DNA from: G963662675 sp963676845
GTDB taxonomy: Bacteria; Bacteroidota; Bacteroidia; Bacteroidales; Prolixibacteraceae
Length of the DNA: 64,000 nucleotides
Assembly: GCA_963676845.2 (NCBI GenBank)
Contig: CAXXKK010000027.1
Coordinates: forward strand, 124,001-188,000
Reading direction: 5' to 3'
In this document: positions 1 through 8,436 of the stretch, one piece after another
How positions within the stretch are numbered: position 1 is the stretch's first letter
Layout: the number at the start of each line of letters is the position of its first letter
The notes under the pieces: model-generated
Databases searched by the model: none
What the model was told of the DNA's origin: nothing
The model's input: only the letters and a program-made list of their open reading frames with translations
Position numbers and translations under genes: made by a program

Positions 1-452
1 GCTTCAATTAAATGATAAGTTATTGATGCAATCCCCACAACATAAAACAACGCTAATTTTCTTGGTCGCTGGTCAAAAAACAATAAGAAAAGAAGTCCGG
101 CAACTAAAGACAAAACATGCTGTTGAACGGTTGATTGAATACTCAATATGGCATCTGGCTTCGAAACGAAAAAGAAATAAAGTCCAATTGGCATTAAATA
201 CACCATATTAATAGCACAAGTCACACGTGCATTTCGCAAGCAATAAAAAGCAGCAAAAAACAAAGCAAAGGTGGTTACAAAACCAGGGAAGCAATCATAA
301 CTAGACTTACCCGTAAAATCAAGAATCAGATTTACAATACTGTATAATAATCCAACGGAAAATACAACATGTAATCCAATAACCTTTCGCCTTTCATCTT
401 TTGAGTTAAATTGATAGGGTTTGATTATAAATTGAGTTATTAATTTTAGCAT
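1..452 (-). CDS. Polytopic membrane protein, N-terminal part (runs off left edge)
   Basis: A minus-strand frame starts at the ATG at 450-452 and stays open for about 150 codons to the window edge, so the C-terminus is missing. The visible part begins with about 20 polar residues and then has at least five hydrophobic stretches (for example HVVFSVGLLYSIVNLIL, TTFALFFAAFYCL, MVYLMPIGLYFFFV, SLVAGLLFLLFF). That makes it a multi-pass inner-membrane protein. Such modules often form the N-terminal part of membrane-bound histidine kinases or cyclases in Bacteroidota, but the output domain lies outside the window, so the function is unknown. Confidence 0.65.
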   Translation of the reverse strand, partial: MLKLITQFIIKPYQFNSKDERRKVIGLHVVFSVGLLYSIVNLILDFTGKSSYDCFPGFVTTFALFFAAFYCLRNARVTCAINMVYLMPIGLYFFFVSKPDAILSIQSTVQQHVLSLVAGLLFLLFFDQRPRKLALFYVVGIASITYHLIE

Positions 453-696
453 GAAGCGCTCAGTCTAATTAGTGGAATAAATATAGCAATTTTTAATATT
501 TATTAGTCTTTTCAAGCCTTACACATATAACATTGACACTTAAAATCAGGCACAAATTGGAGTACTTTTTTCAATACTGAACTATCAACATCTTACTCAA
601 AATTTAAAAAGTTTAAGTAATAAACTTAAAATCACATCAGATCGTTTTTTTTTGATCACGGAACATTTAAATTTGTTCATAGGAATTCATTACCCC

Positions 697-996
697 ATGA
701 AAAAATTACTGAGTATATTCTGGAAAAAAGTAAAAACAAAATATGGAATAGCACTTTTACTATTCCTTGTTTGGATTCTTCTTTTTGATGAACACAACCT
801 CGTTCAACAAAATGAAAACAGGGAAAAACTGGAACAGTTATCAGAACAAGAAGCTTTTTTAAAAGAAAAAATAGTATCCGATCAGCAAAAAATAAAAGAA
901 TTAAAAACGAACCAAGAAAACCTCGAAAAATTTGCAAGAGAACAATTTCTAATGAGCAAAGAAAACGAAGACGTTTTTATTATAATTGAAGAATAG
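697..996 (+). CDS. Septum formation initiator family protein (DivIC/FtsB-like)
   Basis: A 99-residue bitopic protein: a short basic N-terminus (MKKLLSIFWKKVKTKYG), one membrane segment (about residues 17-32), then a charged coiled coil (about 38-80) containing the family-typical ENLEKFAREQFLM segment, where FtsB/DivIC proteins usually read E..ARE...M. The frame can be extended upstream to a TTG at 652, but the ATG at 697 gives the usual topology and length. Family members sit in the divisome with FtsL and FtsQ. The assignment rests on architecture and the ARE motif. Confidence 0.85.
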   Translation: MKKLLSIFWKKVKTKYGIALLLFLVWILLFDEHNLVQQNENREKLEQLSEQEAFLKEKIVSDQQKIKELKTNQENLEKFAREQFLMSKENEDVFIIIEE

Positions 997-1139
997 TACC
1001 TCCTTTAAGATTCGTTTACATTCATTATACATTTTTATTATTCAATAAGCTTAAATATGCGTTTATTTAATAAGTAAGTGAATTTACCTATTTGTTTAAT
1101 AAATGTTTTTTTTTAAATTGAATTGTATTTCAAGCAAAT

Positions 1140-1736
1140 ATGAATTTAAACATTGACATATTTAAAATAGAAACCAATCATGTTTTACCTCGAAAAGGGA
1201 AAATACTGATTGCCGAACCTTTTTTGCCTGGAAGCTATTTTAATCGCTCGATTGTTCTTTTAGTAACTCATAGTGACAAAGGGGCTGTAGGTTTTATTTT
1301 AAATAAAAAAGTCGATTATCCTATTAATGATATTGTTTCTGACTTCCCTGAGTTTAATGCTGATATCTATATTGGAGGTCCTGTAAGTACTGATTCAATA
1401 TACTTTCTTCATTCTCTGGGGGATCAAATTCCTGGCAGCATTCACGTAAAAGGCAACTTATACTGGGGAGGAGATTTCGAAAAGCTGAAAGAACAAATTG
1501 CACAAGGATTAGTATCACCCGATCAGATTAAGTTTTTTATGGGATACTCTGGTTGGGATGCCGGCCAACTAGAAGAAGAGCTGGAAGAAAACACATGGTT
1601 GGTTTCTGACATTAAACAAGATCTTGTATTAAGCTCCTCCGTTTCTAAAAAACATATGTGGGTAGATGTTGTCAAAAACTTGGGAGGTAAATATTCTTTA
1701 TGGGAAAACTTCCCTGAAAACCCTTCACTTAACTAA
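1140..1736 (+). CDS. YqgE/AlgH family protein
   Basis: A 198-residue protein with the YqgE/AlgH (UPF0301) signature: GKILIAEPFLPGSYFNRSIV near the N-terminus, then GAVGFILNKK, then YIGGPVS, and a C-terminal FFMGYSGWDAGQLEEEL segment. Length fits the family, which is about 180-200 residues. The fold is known but the biochemical role is not; AlgH was named from an alginate-regulation phenotype in Pseudomonas, and that role should not be assumed here. It stands alone on the plus strand and starts at an ATG with an A/T-rich leader. Confidence 0.93.
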   Translation: MNLNIDIFKIETNHVLPRKGKILIAEPFLPGSYFNRSIVLLVTHSDKGAVGFILNKKVDYPINDIVSDFPEFNADIYIGGPVSTDSIYFLHSLGDQIPGSIHVKGNLYWGGDFEKLKEQIAQGLVSPDQIKFFMGYSGWDAGQLEEELEENTWLVSDIKQDLVLSSSVSKKHMWVDVVKNLGGKYSLWENFPENPSLN

Positions 1737-1861
1737 GTTTTCTAAAAGCTAACTCCCCAAAACTGCTACAAAACACATAATTATTTTTATTAAACACACA
1801 CCTATATTCTAATTTTACCTATTATTTATCTTATTGTATCTTTATTTTACACAAAAAACAC

Positions 1862-2263
1862 ATGAAAAAACTATTTTTGTTCCTTATAGTAGCCCTTGTG
1901 TCACTAACTGTTAAAGCACAAACTTCTGATTACGAAAATGATATTATGAAGTTTCTAGAGGTAAACGGAAGTTCTGAAAGCTATGACATGATATATGATC
2001 AGTTAGTTACACAGTACAAAATGATGAAACCCGATGTACCACAGGATTTTTGGGATTCAGCAAAAAAAGATGTATTCGATAAAGAAATAGAATCATTAAA
2101 CAAACAATTAATTCCGATTTATCAGAAATACTTTACTCATGACGACATTAAACAACTTATCGAATTTTATACCTCTGGCATCGGTAAAAAACTCACAAGC
2201 GGAAGCTTAAAGGTTGCTGAAGAAACAACACAGATTAGTCAACCTTGGGCAATGAGCAACTAA
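1862..2263 (+). CDS. DUF2059 domain-containing secreted protein
   Basis: A 133-residue protein with a clear signal peptide (MKKLFLFLIVALVSLTVKAQ, cleavage probably after KAQ). The mature part is helical. It ends in the DUF2059 pattern: a run like YQKYFTHDDIKQLIEFYTSG, then IGKKL. This small domain is common in Bacteroidota and Proteobacteria periplasmic proteins and has no established activity. No operon partner is evident. Confidence 0.85.
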   Translation: MKKLFLFLIVALVSLTVKAQTSDYENDIMKFLEVNGSSESYDMIYDQLVTQYKMMKPDVPQDFWDSAKKDVFDKEIESLNKQLIPIYQKYFTHDDIKQLIEFYTSGIGKKLTSGSLKVAEETTQISQPWAMSN

Positions 2264-2364
2264 ATTAAACACTTATTTATCTACAAAAGGTTTTTAATTT
2301 AATCTTAAATCAGATATGCAACATGTTTTATTGCCTGATTTCATTTTTTATACCGGATACAACC

Positions 2365-2631
2365 ATGAAGAAAAAAATGATAACTCTTCTCTTTTTAACA
2401 ACAAGCCTATTTTTACTTTACTCACTCACATCCCAAGTGATAAAAGAGTATAAATTGACAAGTGACCTGTTGTGGAGTATAGTTGGAGGCGTTACAGGAT
2501 TGTTGTTTATGATTCTTATTTCTTATCTGAACAAAAAAAAACGCCAAAATTCATGGAAAAACTCATCAAGAACCTTGATAAATTTCAGATACCGTACAAG
2601 AAAAGTGGCGATGACTTTATTATTAAGGTAG
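2365..2631 (+). CDS. Membrane protein, N-terminal half (two-frame gene)
   Basis: From the ATG at 2365 the frame encodes two hydrophobic segments (MITLLFLTTSLFLLYSL and LLWSIVGGVTGLLFMILISY) followed by NKKK. It then degenerates into a short low-complexity tail and stops at 2631. The nine-A run at about 2532-2540 encodes the KKK. A -1 shift there joins it smoothly to the reading frame of the next entry (…NKKK-TPKFMEK…), giving a single protein of about 195 residues with four membrane segments. The tail after the A run is probably not natural protein. It could be a broken gene, a slippage-controlled gene, or a base-count error in the assembly. Confidence 0.5.
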   Translation: MKKKMITLLFLTTSLFLLYSLTSQVIKEYKLTSDLLWSIVGGVTGLLFMILISYLNKKKRQNSWKNSSRTLINFRYRTRKVAMTLLLR

Positions 2632-2951
2632 GCAGAAAACAGGAAATTATTGTGTTTTCATCAGGAGAAAACAAAATTTCAATTAGTGACCGTTTTTGCA
2701 AGTTTAACTCGTTATCCGGGTTCAGAAGAATTAGTTTAAAAAAAGCAATTATCCATCAATCTACCGTTATTTCAATCTTTTGGATCCTGCTTTTATTTGT
2801 AACAATTCTACTCGACTTAGAGCAAGAGATACTATCTGTATCAACCCTTATATTTGTCCCCATTCTTATTATTTTGTGCTTTGCTGCCACCTTCTACCAC
2901 ATCAGGATCGAAAATGTCAAGCAAACAATCATAAGATGGCTCGAAGAATAA
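2553..2951 (+). CDS. Membrane protein, C-terminal half (two-frame gene)
   Basis: This frame overlaps the previous one and can start at the ATG at 2553, although an upstream start at 2472 is possible. It encodes a soluble, beta-rich part (MEKLIKNLDKFQIPYKKSGD, then IIKVGRKQEIIVFSSGENKI) followed by two hydrophobic segments (ISIFWILLLFVTILLDL and LIFVPILIILCFAATFY). Together with the upstream two-segment frame it makes a plausible four-pass protein. I do not recognise the family. The lipoprotein gene at 2993 follows after 41 bases. Confidence 0.55.
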   Translation: MEKLIKNLDKFQIPYKKSGDDFIIKVGRKQEIIVFSSGENKISISDRFCKFNSLSGFRRISLKKAIIHQSTVISIFWILLLFVTILLDLEQEILSVSTLIFVPILIILCFAATFYHIRIENVKQTIIRWLEE

Positions 2952-2992
2952 ATCGATATAAAACAACAACTTCAAGAATAAATTAAACTTTT

Positions 2993-4111
2993 ATGAAAAC
3001 ATCTACATTCATTATCATCTGTGTTTTGGGATTTGCTATTTTTTCATGCAAATCAGAGTCAATCGACACGTTAACCGTAATTCCCATAGAAATACAATCA
3101 GACAACCTTAATATTTTTGAAGAAAAGGCATATATAAAGGAAATAATTTCCACAGAAAATTCTCACCCCATAGGGGAACTTAGTAAATCACTATATTCTG
3201 ATGGAAAAATTTTCATACTTGACAAAGCAATGGATGAAATTTTAATTTTCGATAATGCGGGAAAATATCTTTCAAAAATATCAGATAAAGGAAATGGACC
3301 TGACGAATATATATACATCCAAAATTTCTACTTATCAAAAAGTGAAAACACAATCAATGTTCTCTCTGGAGATGGTAAAATCTTATCTTATAATTTCAAT
3401 GGAGAAAATTTAAAAGAAACAGGCAGCGATTCTGGGTTTGAAATGGTAATGGATGCTGAAGAACTCCCCAACGGCTCAATTGCTTTTTATGGACTTGGCC
3501 CCTCTCATAATTTATACATCAAAGATACTGAAAGCAACGAAGGCGCTTATCATATATCATTCATACCAGACCGGGACATGAGTTTCTCAAACAAATCTTT
3601 TGCAAGTGTTGACACCAACACTCTTTTCTGTTTTGGAATGAATGATTCAATCTATCAAATAACAACAGACAATACTATTTTACCAAAATATTACATTGAT
3701 TTTGGAGGGAATAGCATACCCTCTCAACTTTACTTATCAAATCCTGATGCAGTTGCCAATCTTTATGAAGAAAAGGTACTGGCAACAAAATTAGATGATC
3801 TAAACCAATCAAACGATTACCTTACTTTTTCATACATGATATTTGATCCCAAAAACATGATGGATGTAAAAACGAAATATGCAGTATATGAAAAAAAGGA
3901 AGGAACTGTTTTTAACATCCCAGAAGAAACAATATTGTTTCCTACTTCTGACGTAATTGATGAAAACTATTTTTTATCCGTAATACCACCTGTCCAAATA
4001 ACAACAAATACAGGTAACGGAAAAATCAATAAAAAACTAACACAATATATTGCTGAAAATAATATTTCAGAAGAAGACAATCCTTTATTGGTTATCTGGG
4101 AAATCAAATAA
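2993..4111 (+). CDS. 6-bladed beta-propeller lipoprotein
   Basis: A 372-residue protein that starts with a lipoprotein signal (hydrophobic core, then AIFSC with the lipidated Cys near residue 19). The body contains propeller-like strands such as SLYSDGKIFILDKAMDEILI followed by FDNAGKYLSKI and KGNGPDEY. The phrase 'GKGPGEY' or close variants is typical of the Bacteroidota 6-bladed beta-propeller family (DUF5128/4934 type). These proteins are usually periplasm- or surface-facing, often near carbohydrate or signalling genes, and their ligands are mostly unknown. It is convergent with the minus-strand gene ending at 4128. Confidence 0.8.
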   Translation: MKTSTFIIICVLGFAIFSCKSESIDTLTVIPIEIQSDNLNIFEEKAYIKEIISTENSHPIGELSKSLYSDGKIFILDKAMDEILIFDNAGKYLSKISDKGNGPDEYIYIQNFYLSKSENTINVLSGDGKILSYNFNGENLKETGSDSGFEMVMDAEELPNGSIAFYGLGPSHNLYIKDTESNEGAYHISFIPDRDMSFSNKSFASVDTNTLFCFGMNDSIYQITTDNTILPKYYIDFGGNSIPSQLYLSNPDAVANLYEEKVLATKLDDLNQSNDYLTFSYMIFDPKNMMDVKTKYAVYEKKEGTVFNIPEETILFPTSDVIDENYFLSVIPPVQITTNTGNGKINKKLTQYIAENNISEEDNPLLVIWEIK

Positions 4112-4121
4112 TCTTTCGGTT

Positions 4122-4186
4122 AGAGAACTATAGTAATTTAGAAAAGAGAATAGCTATTTCTCTCGAAACATTACTATAGTATCTCT
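4122..4186. terminator. Large inverted repeat between convergent genes
   Basis: AGAGAACTATAGTAAT at 4122-4137 is mirrored by ATTACTATAGTATCTCT at 4170-4186, and a second hairpin (GAGAAtagctaTTTCTC) lies inside the loop. It sits at the 3' ends of two convergent genes and reaches into the last codons of the minus-strand one. It probably stops or stabilises both transcripts. It lacks a clean T run, so factor-independent termination is unproven. Confidence 0.4.
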
Positions 4187-4937
4187 TATATCCAAATGCT
4201 TTCACCCAACTTATTCCTGAAATATCATCAGATAAAAATACCTCATTGGCAGAAAGCAAATCGTCTTTTGACAAACGGGTTGTTTCAACAAACTGAAGTC
4301 TACTATTTTCTACAATTTTCTGAACAATTCGCTTTGCAGGGTTTATGTATGCTCCCGTTTCGGGAGATGCCGTAATAACTTTTTCGCCCATAATCACATA
4401 AAGATTCCTTCCCGGAGTTTCCAAAACACAGCCATCGGTATTTTGAAGCAAATATTCTTTTTCGGGAGAAGAAGATTGCATAAACTGCCAATAACTTTCA
4501 GAACCTATACGAAGCCCCGAGACAGGAGAGATTGCTTTTTTAATCCGTGGAAACAACTCCAACATCACACCATCTTCATTAAAGCCGTAACTAATTGCAT
4601 CTATGGGTTCTGCTTTTACAGCATAGCTTATTCTCCCTTTATCACAAAAGAAATAAATGTCAATCCTGGCACTTTTATAAAGCTTATTTTTTACAAGCAT
4701 TCGCTCCAACTGTCGTTTAAAATCTTTTGCTTCATTTTTTAAGAATGGAGGCTTTTGAAGCCTAAAAAGCTGAAATTGCAAATCGATTATAGAAATGTGA
4801 TCTTCCCAAAACACAAACTGATTTCGAATTGAACGGACAGATTCTACAAACAACAAACTTTCCATACTTCTTAATTGAAAAATCTGCTCATCTGTCTTAT
4901 AAAACTTACCATCAAACAGAATAAATGGAGCAATCAT
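4128..4937 (-). CDS. Aminotransferase class IV-fold protein lacking the usual PLP lysine
   Basis: A 269-residue protein that fits the class IV (branched-chain aminotransferase / aminodeoxychorismate lyase) fold. Its C-terminal half has LLQNTDGCVLETPGRNLYVI, ITASPETGAYINPAKRIVQKI-type spacing and SANEVFLSDDISGI, matching the family pattern N-G-x-x-x-E…N…TP…G..R…D.vF....  The residue expected to form the Schiff base with PLP, just before the conserved Asn/Tyr helix (G-L-K in PabC-like proteins), reads G-L-R here (Arg143), and no Lys lies within several residues. It may be inactive or have another role. It is last in the minus-strand run with gmhB and the rhomboid gene. Confidence 0.75.
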   Translation of the reverse strand: MIAPFILFDGKFYKTDEQIFQLRSMESLLFVESVRSIRNQFVFWEDHISIIDLQFQLFRLQKPPFLKNEAKDFKRQLERMLVKNKLYKSARIDIYFFCDKGRISYAVKAEPIDAISYGFNEDGVMLELFPRIKKAISPVSGLRIGSESYWQFMQSSSPEKEYLLQNTDGCVLETPGRNLYVIMGEKVITASPETGAYINPAKRIVQKIVENSRLQFVETTRLSKDDLLSANEVFLSDDISGISWVKAFGYKRYYSNVSREIAILFSKLL

Positions 4938-4939
4938 AT

Positions 4940-5422
4940 CTAAATTAGTTTCGAGATGTAGGGAAACATATTTTTATTGCCTTCAACCTTTATCCCTCTA
5001 ATTCCAGCAGCTTTTGCGGCCTGCATATCCGTTTCACTATCGCCAATAAAAACTGACTGAATTTTATCGATTCTATACCTGGCGATTAGTTTTTCAATCA
5101 TCAATGGGCTGGGTTTTCTGCATAAACATTTTTCTATAGTATGATGATGTGGACAAACTGCAATATCACGAATTTCAACACCAACCTCTAAAAGTTTCTC
5201 CTGAATAAAGTCATGTACTTTTTCAACATCCTCCATTGAGTATTCCTTTTTGGCTATCCCACCCTGGTTCGTCACCATAAAAAATTGATATCCGGCATTT
5301 TTAAGCAACACCAGATTCTCAATGACTCCGTCAACAAAAGTTATATCTTCAATTCGATATACGTAGTAATGATTAGAGTTATTAGTAATAACGCCATCTC
5401 TATCTAAAAATGCTGTCTTCAT
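4940..5422 (-). CDS. gmhB: D-glycero-alpha-D-manno-heptose-1,7-bisphosphate 7-phosphatase-like HAD protein
   Basis: A 160-residue HAD-IIIA phosphatase. Motif I is FLDRDGVI (Asp7 and Asp9 as nucleophile and acid/base), motif II is MVTNQGGI, and motif IV is FIGDSETDMQAAKAAG. The family's zinc loop is present as CPHHHTIEKCLCRKP. In characterised GmhB enzymes this activity removes the 7-phosphate from heptose bisphosphate during LPS-heptose or related nucleotide-sugar synthesis; the substrate here is inferred from family membership. It sits 2 bases from the next gene downstream and directly abuts the rhomboid gene upstream, so co-transcription is likely. Confidence 0.88.
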   Translation of the reverse strand: MKTAFLDRDGVITNNSNHYYVYRIEDITFVDGVIENLVLLKNAGYQFFMVTNQGGIAKKEYSMEDVEKVHDFIQEKLLEVGVEIRDIAVCPHHHTIEKCLCRKPSPLMIEKLIARYRIDKIQSVFIGDSETDMQAAKAAGIRGIKVEGNKNMFPYISKLI

Positions 5423-6037
5423 CTAAATAATTCGGAATAATCGATCAATAAAATTTTCGAGATATCGGAAATTTACCAAAATAGGGAAAATAAAGCCAAA
5501 GAGTGCTCCCAAGAAATGGGCATCATGAGCAATATTATCATTTTCTTTCCGACTTTGGTAATACGAATACACTAAATATAAAACTGCAAAAACAATTCCA
5601 GGTATAGGTAAAATCCCAAAGAAAAGCAAGTCATTCCAGGGATCGAAAAGAATCGATGCAAATAAAACAGCAGACACTGCACCTGAGGCTCCTACCGCAT
5701 TATAGTAGTAGTTATTTTTATGCTTGATGAGTGCATATAGATTTGAAAAAATCATTCCCCCAAAATAAAGGATTAGAAAATATGCATTAGCCATCCGCCC
5801 AAAACTATAGGAAAAATACGCCTCCACAACCCGCCCAAACGAATAAAGGACAAGCATATTTACTATCAAATGTGGCCAGTTGGCATGCACAAAACCATGG
5901 GACAATAATCGATAATACTCCTTTTGATGCCATACTTTACTGGCATTAAAACGCATCTTTTCCATTAATGCACTTTGCTGAAAGGCCATATAGGAAACAA
6001 TACCTGTAACAATAATGATAATCAGGGTCATTGACAT
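5423..6037 (-). CDS. Rhomboid family intramembrane serine protease
   Basis: A 204-residue, roughly six-pass membrane protein with the rhomboid core: HGFVHANWPHLIVNMLVLYS (the H…N oxyanion region), the serine motif GASGAVSAVLFAS, and a catalytic His in AHDAHFLGALFGF. The length matches the minimal six-helix bacterial rhomboid. It cleaves transmembrane substrates within the membrane; the substrate is unknown. It has no intergenic gap to gmhB and only 4 bases from holA. Confidence 0.92.
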   Translation of the reverse strand: MSMTLIIIIVTGIVSYMAFQQSALMEKMRFNASKVWHQKEYYRLLSHGFVHANWPHLIVNMLVLYSFGRVVEAYFSYSFGRMANAYFLILYFGGMIFSNLYALIKHKNNYYYNAVGASGAVSAVLFASILFDPWNDLLFFGILPIPGIVFAVLYLVYSYYQSRKENDNIAHDAHFLGALFGFIFPILVNFRYLENFIDRLFRII

Positions 6038-6041
6038 AATT

Positions 6042-7040
6042 CTAATGTAAAATTTTATAGATCATTTCTTTTTGAAGGTCGCCGGCAGTAGATGAAACGT
6101 TTCCAAATCCCTTTGATTTCATATCGTACTCACGCAGCACAGCCATAATTTCAACAACCTTTCTAATTGGGTATTGTTTAGCTGCAGCGATATAAGAACG
6201 AACAAAAAAAGGATTCACTTGCAAAGCAGAAGCCACAGAATTCTGCGACTTGTCCTCCAGAAAGTGATAGGTGAGTATTTTCATAAAGAAATAGTACAAA
6301 CTGGTTACCGTCCTGGGAAAAGGGTTAGAATTTGGATTAGCAGCAAAATAATTCACAATCTGGTTAGCTTTTAAAACGTTTCGCTCACCCAAAGCATTTT
6401 GCAACTCAAAAACATTGTAATCTTTACTGATTCCAATATTCTTTTCAATATGTTCGGGTGTAATCTTCGTTTGCTCCGGCAAACTAATAATTAGTTTATC
6501 GAGTTCATTGGCAACCTTACTCAAATCAGTTCCAAGATATTCTGCCAACATTGCTGAAGCCTGAGGTACAATTGAATAATTATGAGCAGAAAGATAGCTG
6601 TTAATCCATGCAGGAAGCTGGTTGTCGTAAATTTTTTTTGCTTCAAATAAAACTCCTTTTTTCCCTACTTTTTTAGCAAAGCTTTTTCGCTTATCCAGCG
6701 TTTTGTATTTATAATTGATAACCAAAACTGTTGAAGTCAGTGGATTATCAATATATGGTTCCAGGTCTTCTATTTTACGAATATTTTGAGCTTCCCTAAC
6801 AATAATTACCTGATGATTGGCCATCATGGGAAAGCGACGGGCATTGGTAATAATGGTATCCACATCGGTATCTTTTCCATACAAAATGTGCTGATTAAAT
6901 CCCTTTTCAGCTTCTGTTAGAACATTGTCTTCAATATATTCTGTAATTTGATCAATAAAATAACTTTCCTCTCCCATCAGAAAATATACAGGATGGTAAA
7001 TCTTCTTCTTCAGGTTGGATAAAATATCTTCGTAATTCAT
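6042..7040 (-). CDS. holA: DNA polymerase III subunit delta
   Basis: A 332-residue protein with the clamp-loader delta layout: YFLMGEESYFIDQI near the N-terminus (the degenerate P-loop region), IIVREAQNI and LEPYIDNPLTSTVLVINY in the middle, and the alpha-helical KVANELDKLIISL and SKDYNVFELQNALGERN segments that mark HolA. Delta opens the beta clamp for loading. The pairing of holA with an AMP nucleosidase and an HsdR-N protein is, to my knowledge, common in Bacteroidota. Confidence 0.93.
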   Translation of the reverse strand: MNYEDILSNLKKKIYHPVYFLMGEESYFIDQITEYIEDNVLTEAEKGFNQHILYGKDTDVDTIITNARRFPMMANHQVIIVREAQNIRKIEDLEPYIDNPLTSTVLVINYKYKTLDKRKSFAKKVGKKGVLFEAKKIYDNQLPAWINSYLSAHNYSIVPQASAMLAEYLGTDLSKVANELDKLIISLPEQTKITPEHIEKNIGISKDYNVFELQNALGERNVLKANQIVNYFAANPNSNPFPRTVTSLYYFFMKILTYHFLEDKSQNSVASALQVNPFFVRSYIAAAKQYPIRKVVEIMAVLREYDMKSKGFGNVSSTAGDLQKEMIYKILH

Positions 7041-7055
7041 TGAAATTGTCTAAGT

Positions 7056-7826
7056 TTAAAATTTAAGGTGCTTCACCGAAATTCCACCATTTTTAATATC
7101 CAGCAATGATTCACACCCAATGGTTAAATGCAAATCAACAAAGTTATGAGTAACCTCATCATCAATTTCCGCAGTCTTAATTCCAGTTGATATCATAGGC
7201 TGATCCGAAACTAAAAGTAAAGCTCCTGTTGGTATCTGATTTGCAAACCCCACAGTGAATATAGTCGCTGTTTCCATATCAATAGCCATTGCACGAGTTT
7301 TCTCCAAATATTTTTTAAAACGATCATCATACTCCCAAACTCGCTTATTTGTTGTTAGTACAACACCTGTCCAATAATCTTTATTATGATCCCGAATTGC
7401 TGCTGATACTGCACGCTGCAAGTTAAATGCCGGTAAAGCTGGAATTTCCATGGGCAAATAATCGTTGGAAGTACCATCATTTCGAATTGCTGCAATAGGA
7501 AGCAACAAATCACCGAGCTGACTTTTCTTTTTCAGTCCTCCACATTTACCTAAAAACAAAACGGCATCTGGCTCTATGGCACTTAACAAATCCATGATAG
7601 TTGCAGCATTGGGACTTCCCATCCCAAAGTTGATAATTGTAATGCCATTGGCTGTAGCGCAAGGCATATTTTTATCTTCCCCAACAATAGGAACATTAAA
7701 CTTTTGAGCAAACATTTCCACATAAAGCTGAAAATTCACCAGCAAGATATATTTCCCAAAATTTTCCAACTGCTCGCCAGTATATCGGGGGAGCCAGTTT
7801 TCAACAATATCTTTCTTCGTTTTCAT
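7056..7826 (-). CDS. amn: AMP nucleosidase
   Basis: A 256-residue nucleoside phosphorylase-superfamily protein. Visible features are INFGMGSPNAATIMDLL, VLFLGKCGGLKKKSQLGDLL (the phosphate/ribose-side loop), and AMAIDMETATIFTVGFAN (the M-E purine/ribose motif), with LLVSDQPM near the end. In Bacteroidota this short form is annotated as AMP nucleosidase, which hydrolyses AMP to adenine and ribose 5-phosphate. The ATG at 7826 was chosen because the longer frame begins at a poor upstream codon and would overlap the divergent gene at 7919. Substrate specificity cannot be read directly. Confidence 0.88.
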   Translation of the reverse strand: MKTKKDIVENWLPRYTGEQLENFGKYILLVNFQLYVEMFAQKFNVPIVGEDKNMPCATANGITIINFGMGSPNAATIMDLLSAIEPDAVLFLGKCGGLKKKSQLGDLLLPIAAIRNDGTSNDYLPMEIPALPAFNLQRAVSAAIRDHNKDYWTGVVLTTNKRVWEYDDRFKKYLEKTRAMAIDMETATIFTVGFANQIPTGALLLVSDQPMISTGIKTAEIDDEVTHNFVDLHLTIGCESLLDIKNGGISVKHLKF

Positions 7827-7918
7827 TAGTAATAACGTATTTTTACACCTTTGAGAAAAAGCAATTCTAAGCTGCTCAATAATGATTTTAACAAAAGTAC
7901 AACTTTGAATTGGTTGGC

Positions 7919-8374
7919 ATGAGTACAAAACTAAATTTACCAACATATTCTTTCCGAACAAAAAGTGTTGATGGGAATTTCATGATCTTTGACGAGATTC
8001 GAAAAAAATACTTGGTTTGCACACCCGAGGAATGGGTTCGCCAAAACTTTATCCGTTTTCTCATCGAAGAAAAAGGATTTCCACCACAGCTCATGGCAAT
8101 AGAAAGCGGACTAAAAATAAACAGCTTACAATTTCGTAGCGATCTGTTAATCTACAACAGAAATGGACAACCTTTGCTAGTCGTTGAATTTAAAGCTCCA
8201 AGTGTAAAAATTAAACAACAAGCATTCGATCAAATTGCGAGATATAACATGCAATTACAAGTTCCTTTTTTAATTGTTTCCAATGGAATGGAACATTATT
8301 GCTGTCATGTAAATTTTAAAGAAAAGAACTATTCTTTTTTAAAAGAAATACCGGAATTCTCACAATTAACTTAA
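7919..8374 (+). CDS. HsdR N-terminal (PD-(D/E)xK) domain protein
   Basis: A 151-residue protein made of a single HsdR N-terminal type endonuclease fold. The core shows ERSDLLIYNRNG-like sequence (here RSDLLIYNRNG) followed by PLLVVEFKAPSVK, providing the D…E-x-K metal-binding set. It also has the QAFDQIARYNMQL helix seen in type I restriction HsdR N-domains. It lacks helicase motifs and has no HsdM/HsdS nearby, so it is not a classical restriction subunit. The ATG at 7919 was preferred over a TTG at 7910. It diverges from amn. Confidence 0.88.
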   Translation: MSTKLNLPTYSFRTKSVDGNFMIFDEIRKKYLVCTPEEWVRQNFIRFLIEEKGFPPQLMAIESGLKINSLQFRSDLLIYNRNGQPLLVVEFKAPSVKIKQQAFDQIARYNMQLQVPFLIVSNGMEHYCCHVNFKEKNYSFLKEIPEFSQLT

Positions 8375-8436
8375 GCTCAAGAGAATTGCCCCTTAGAGTT
8401 GAAATTTCTTAAACTATCAAAGAAAAGAAACTCTCT

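Noticed and set aside
7919..8374. Type I restriction system
   Set aside because: Only an HsdR N-terminal-like domain is present, without helicase, HsdM or HsdS, and the neighbours are housekeeping genes.
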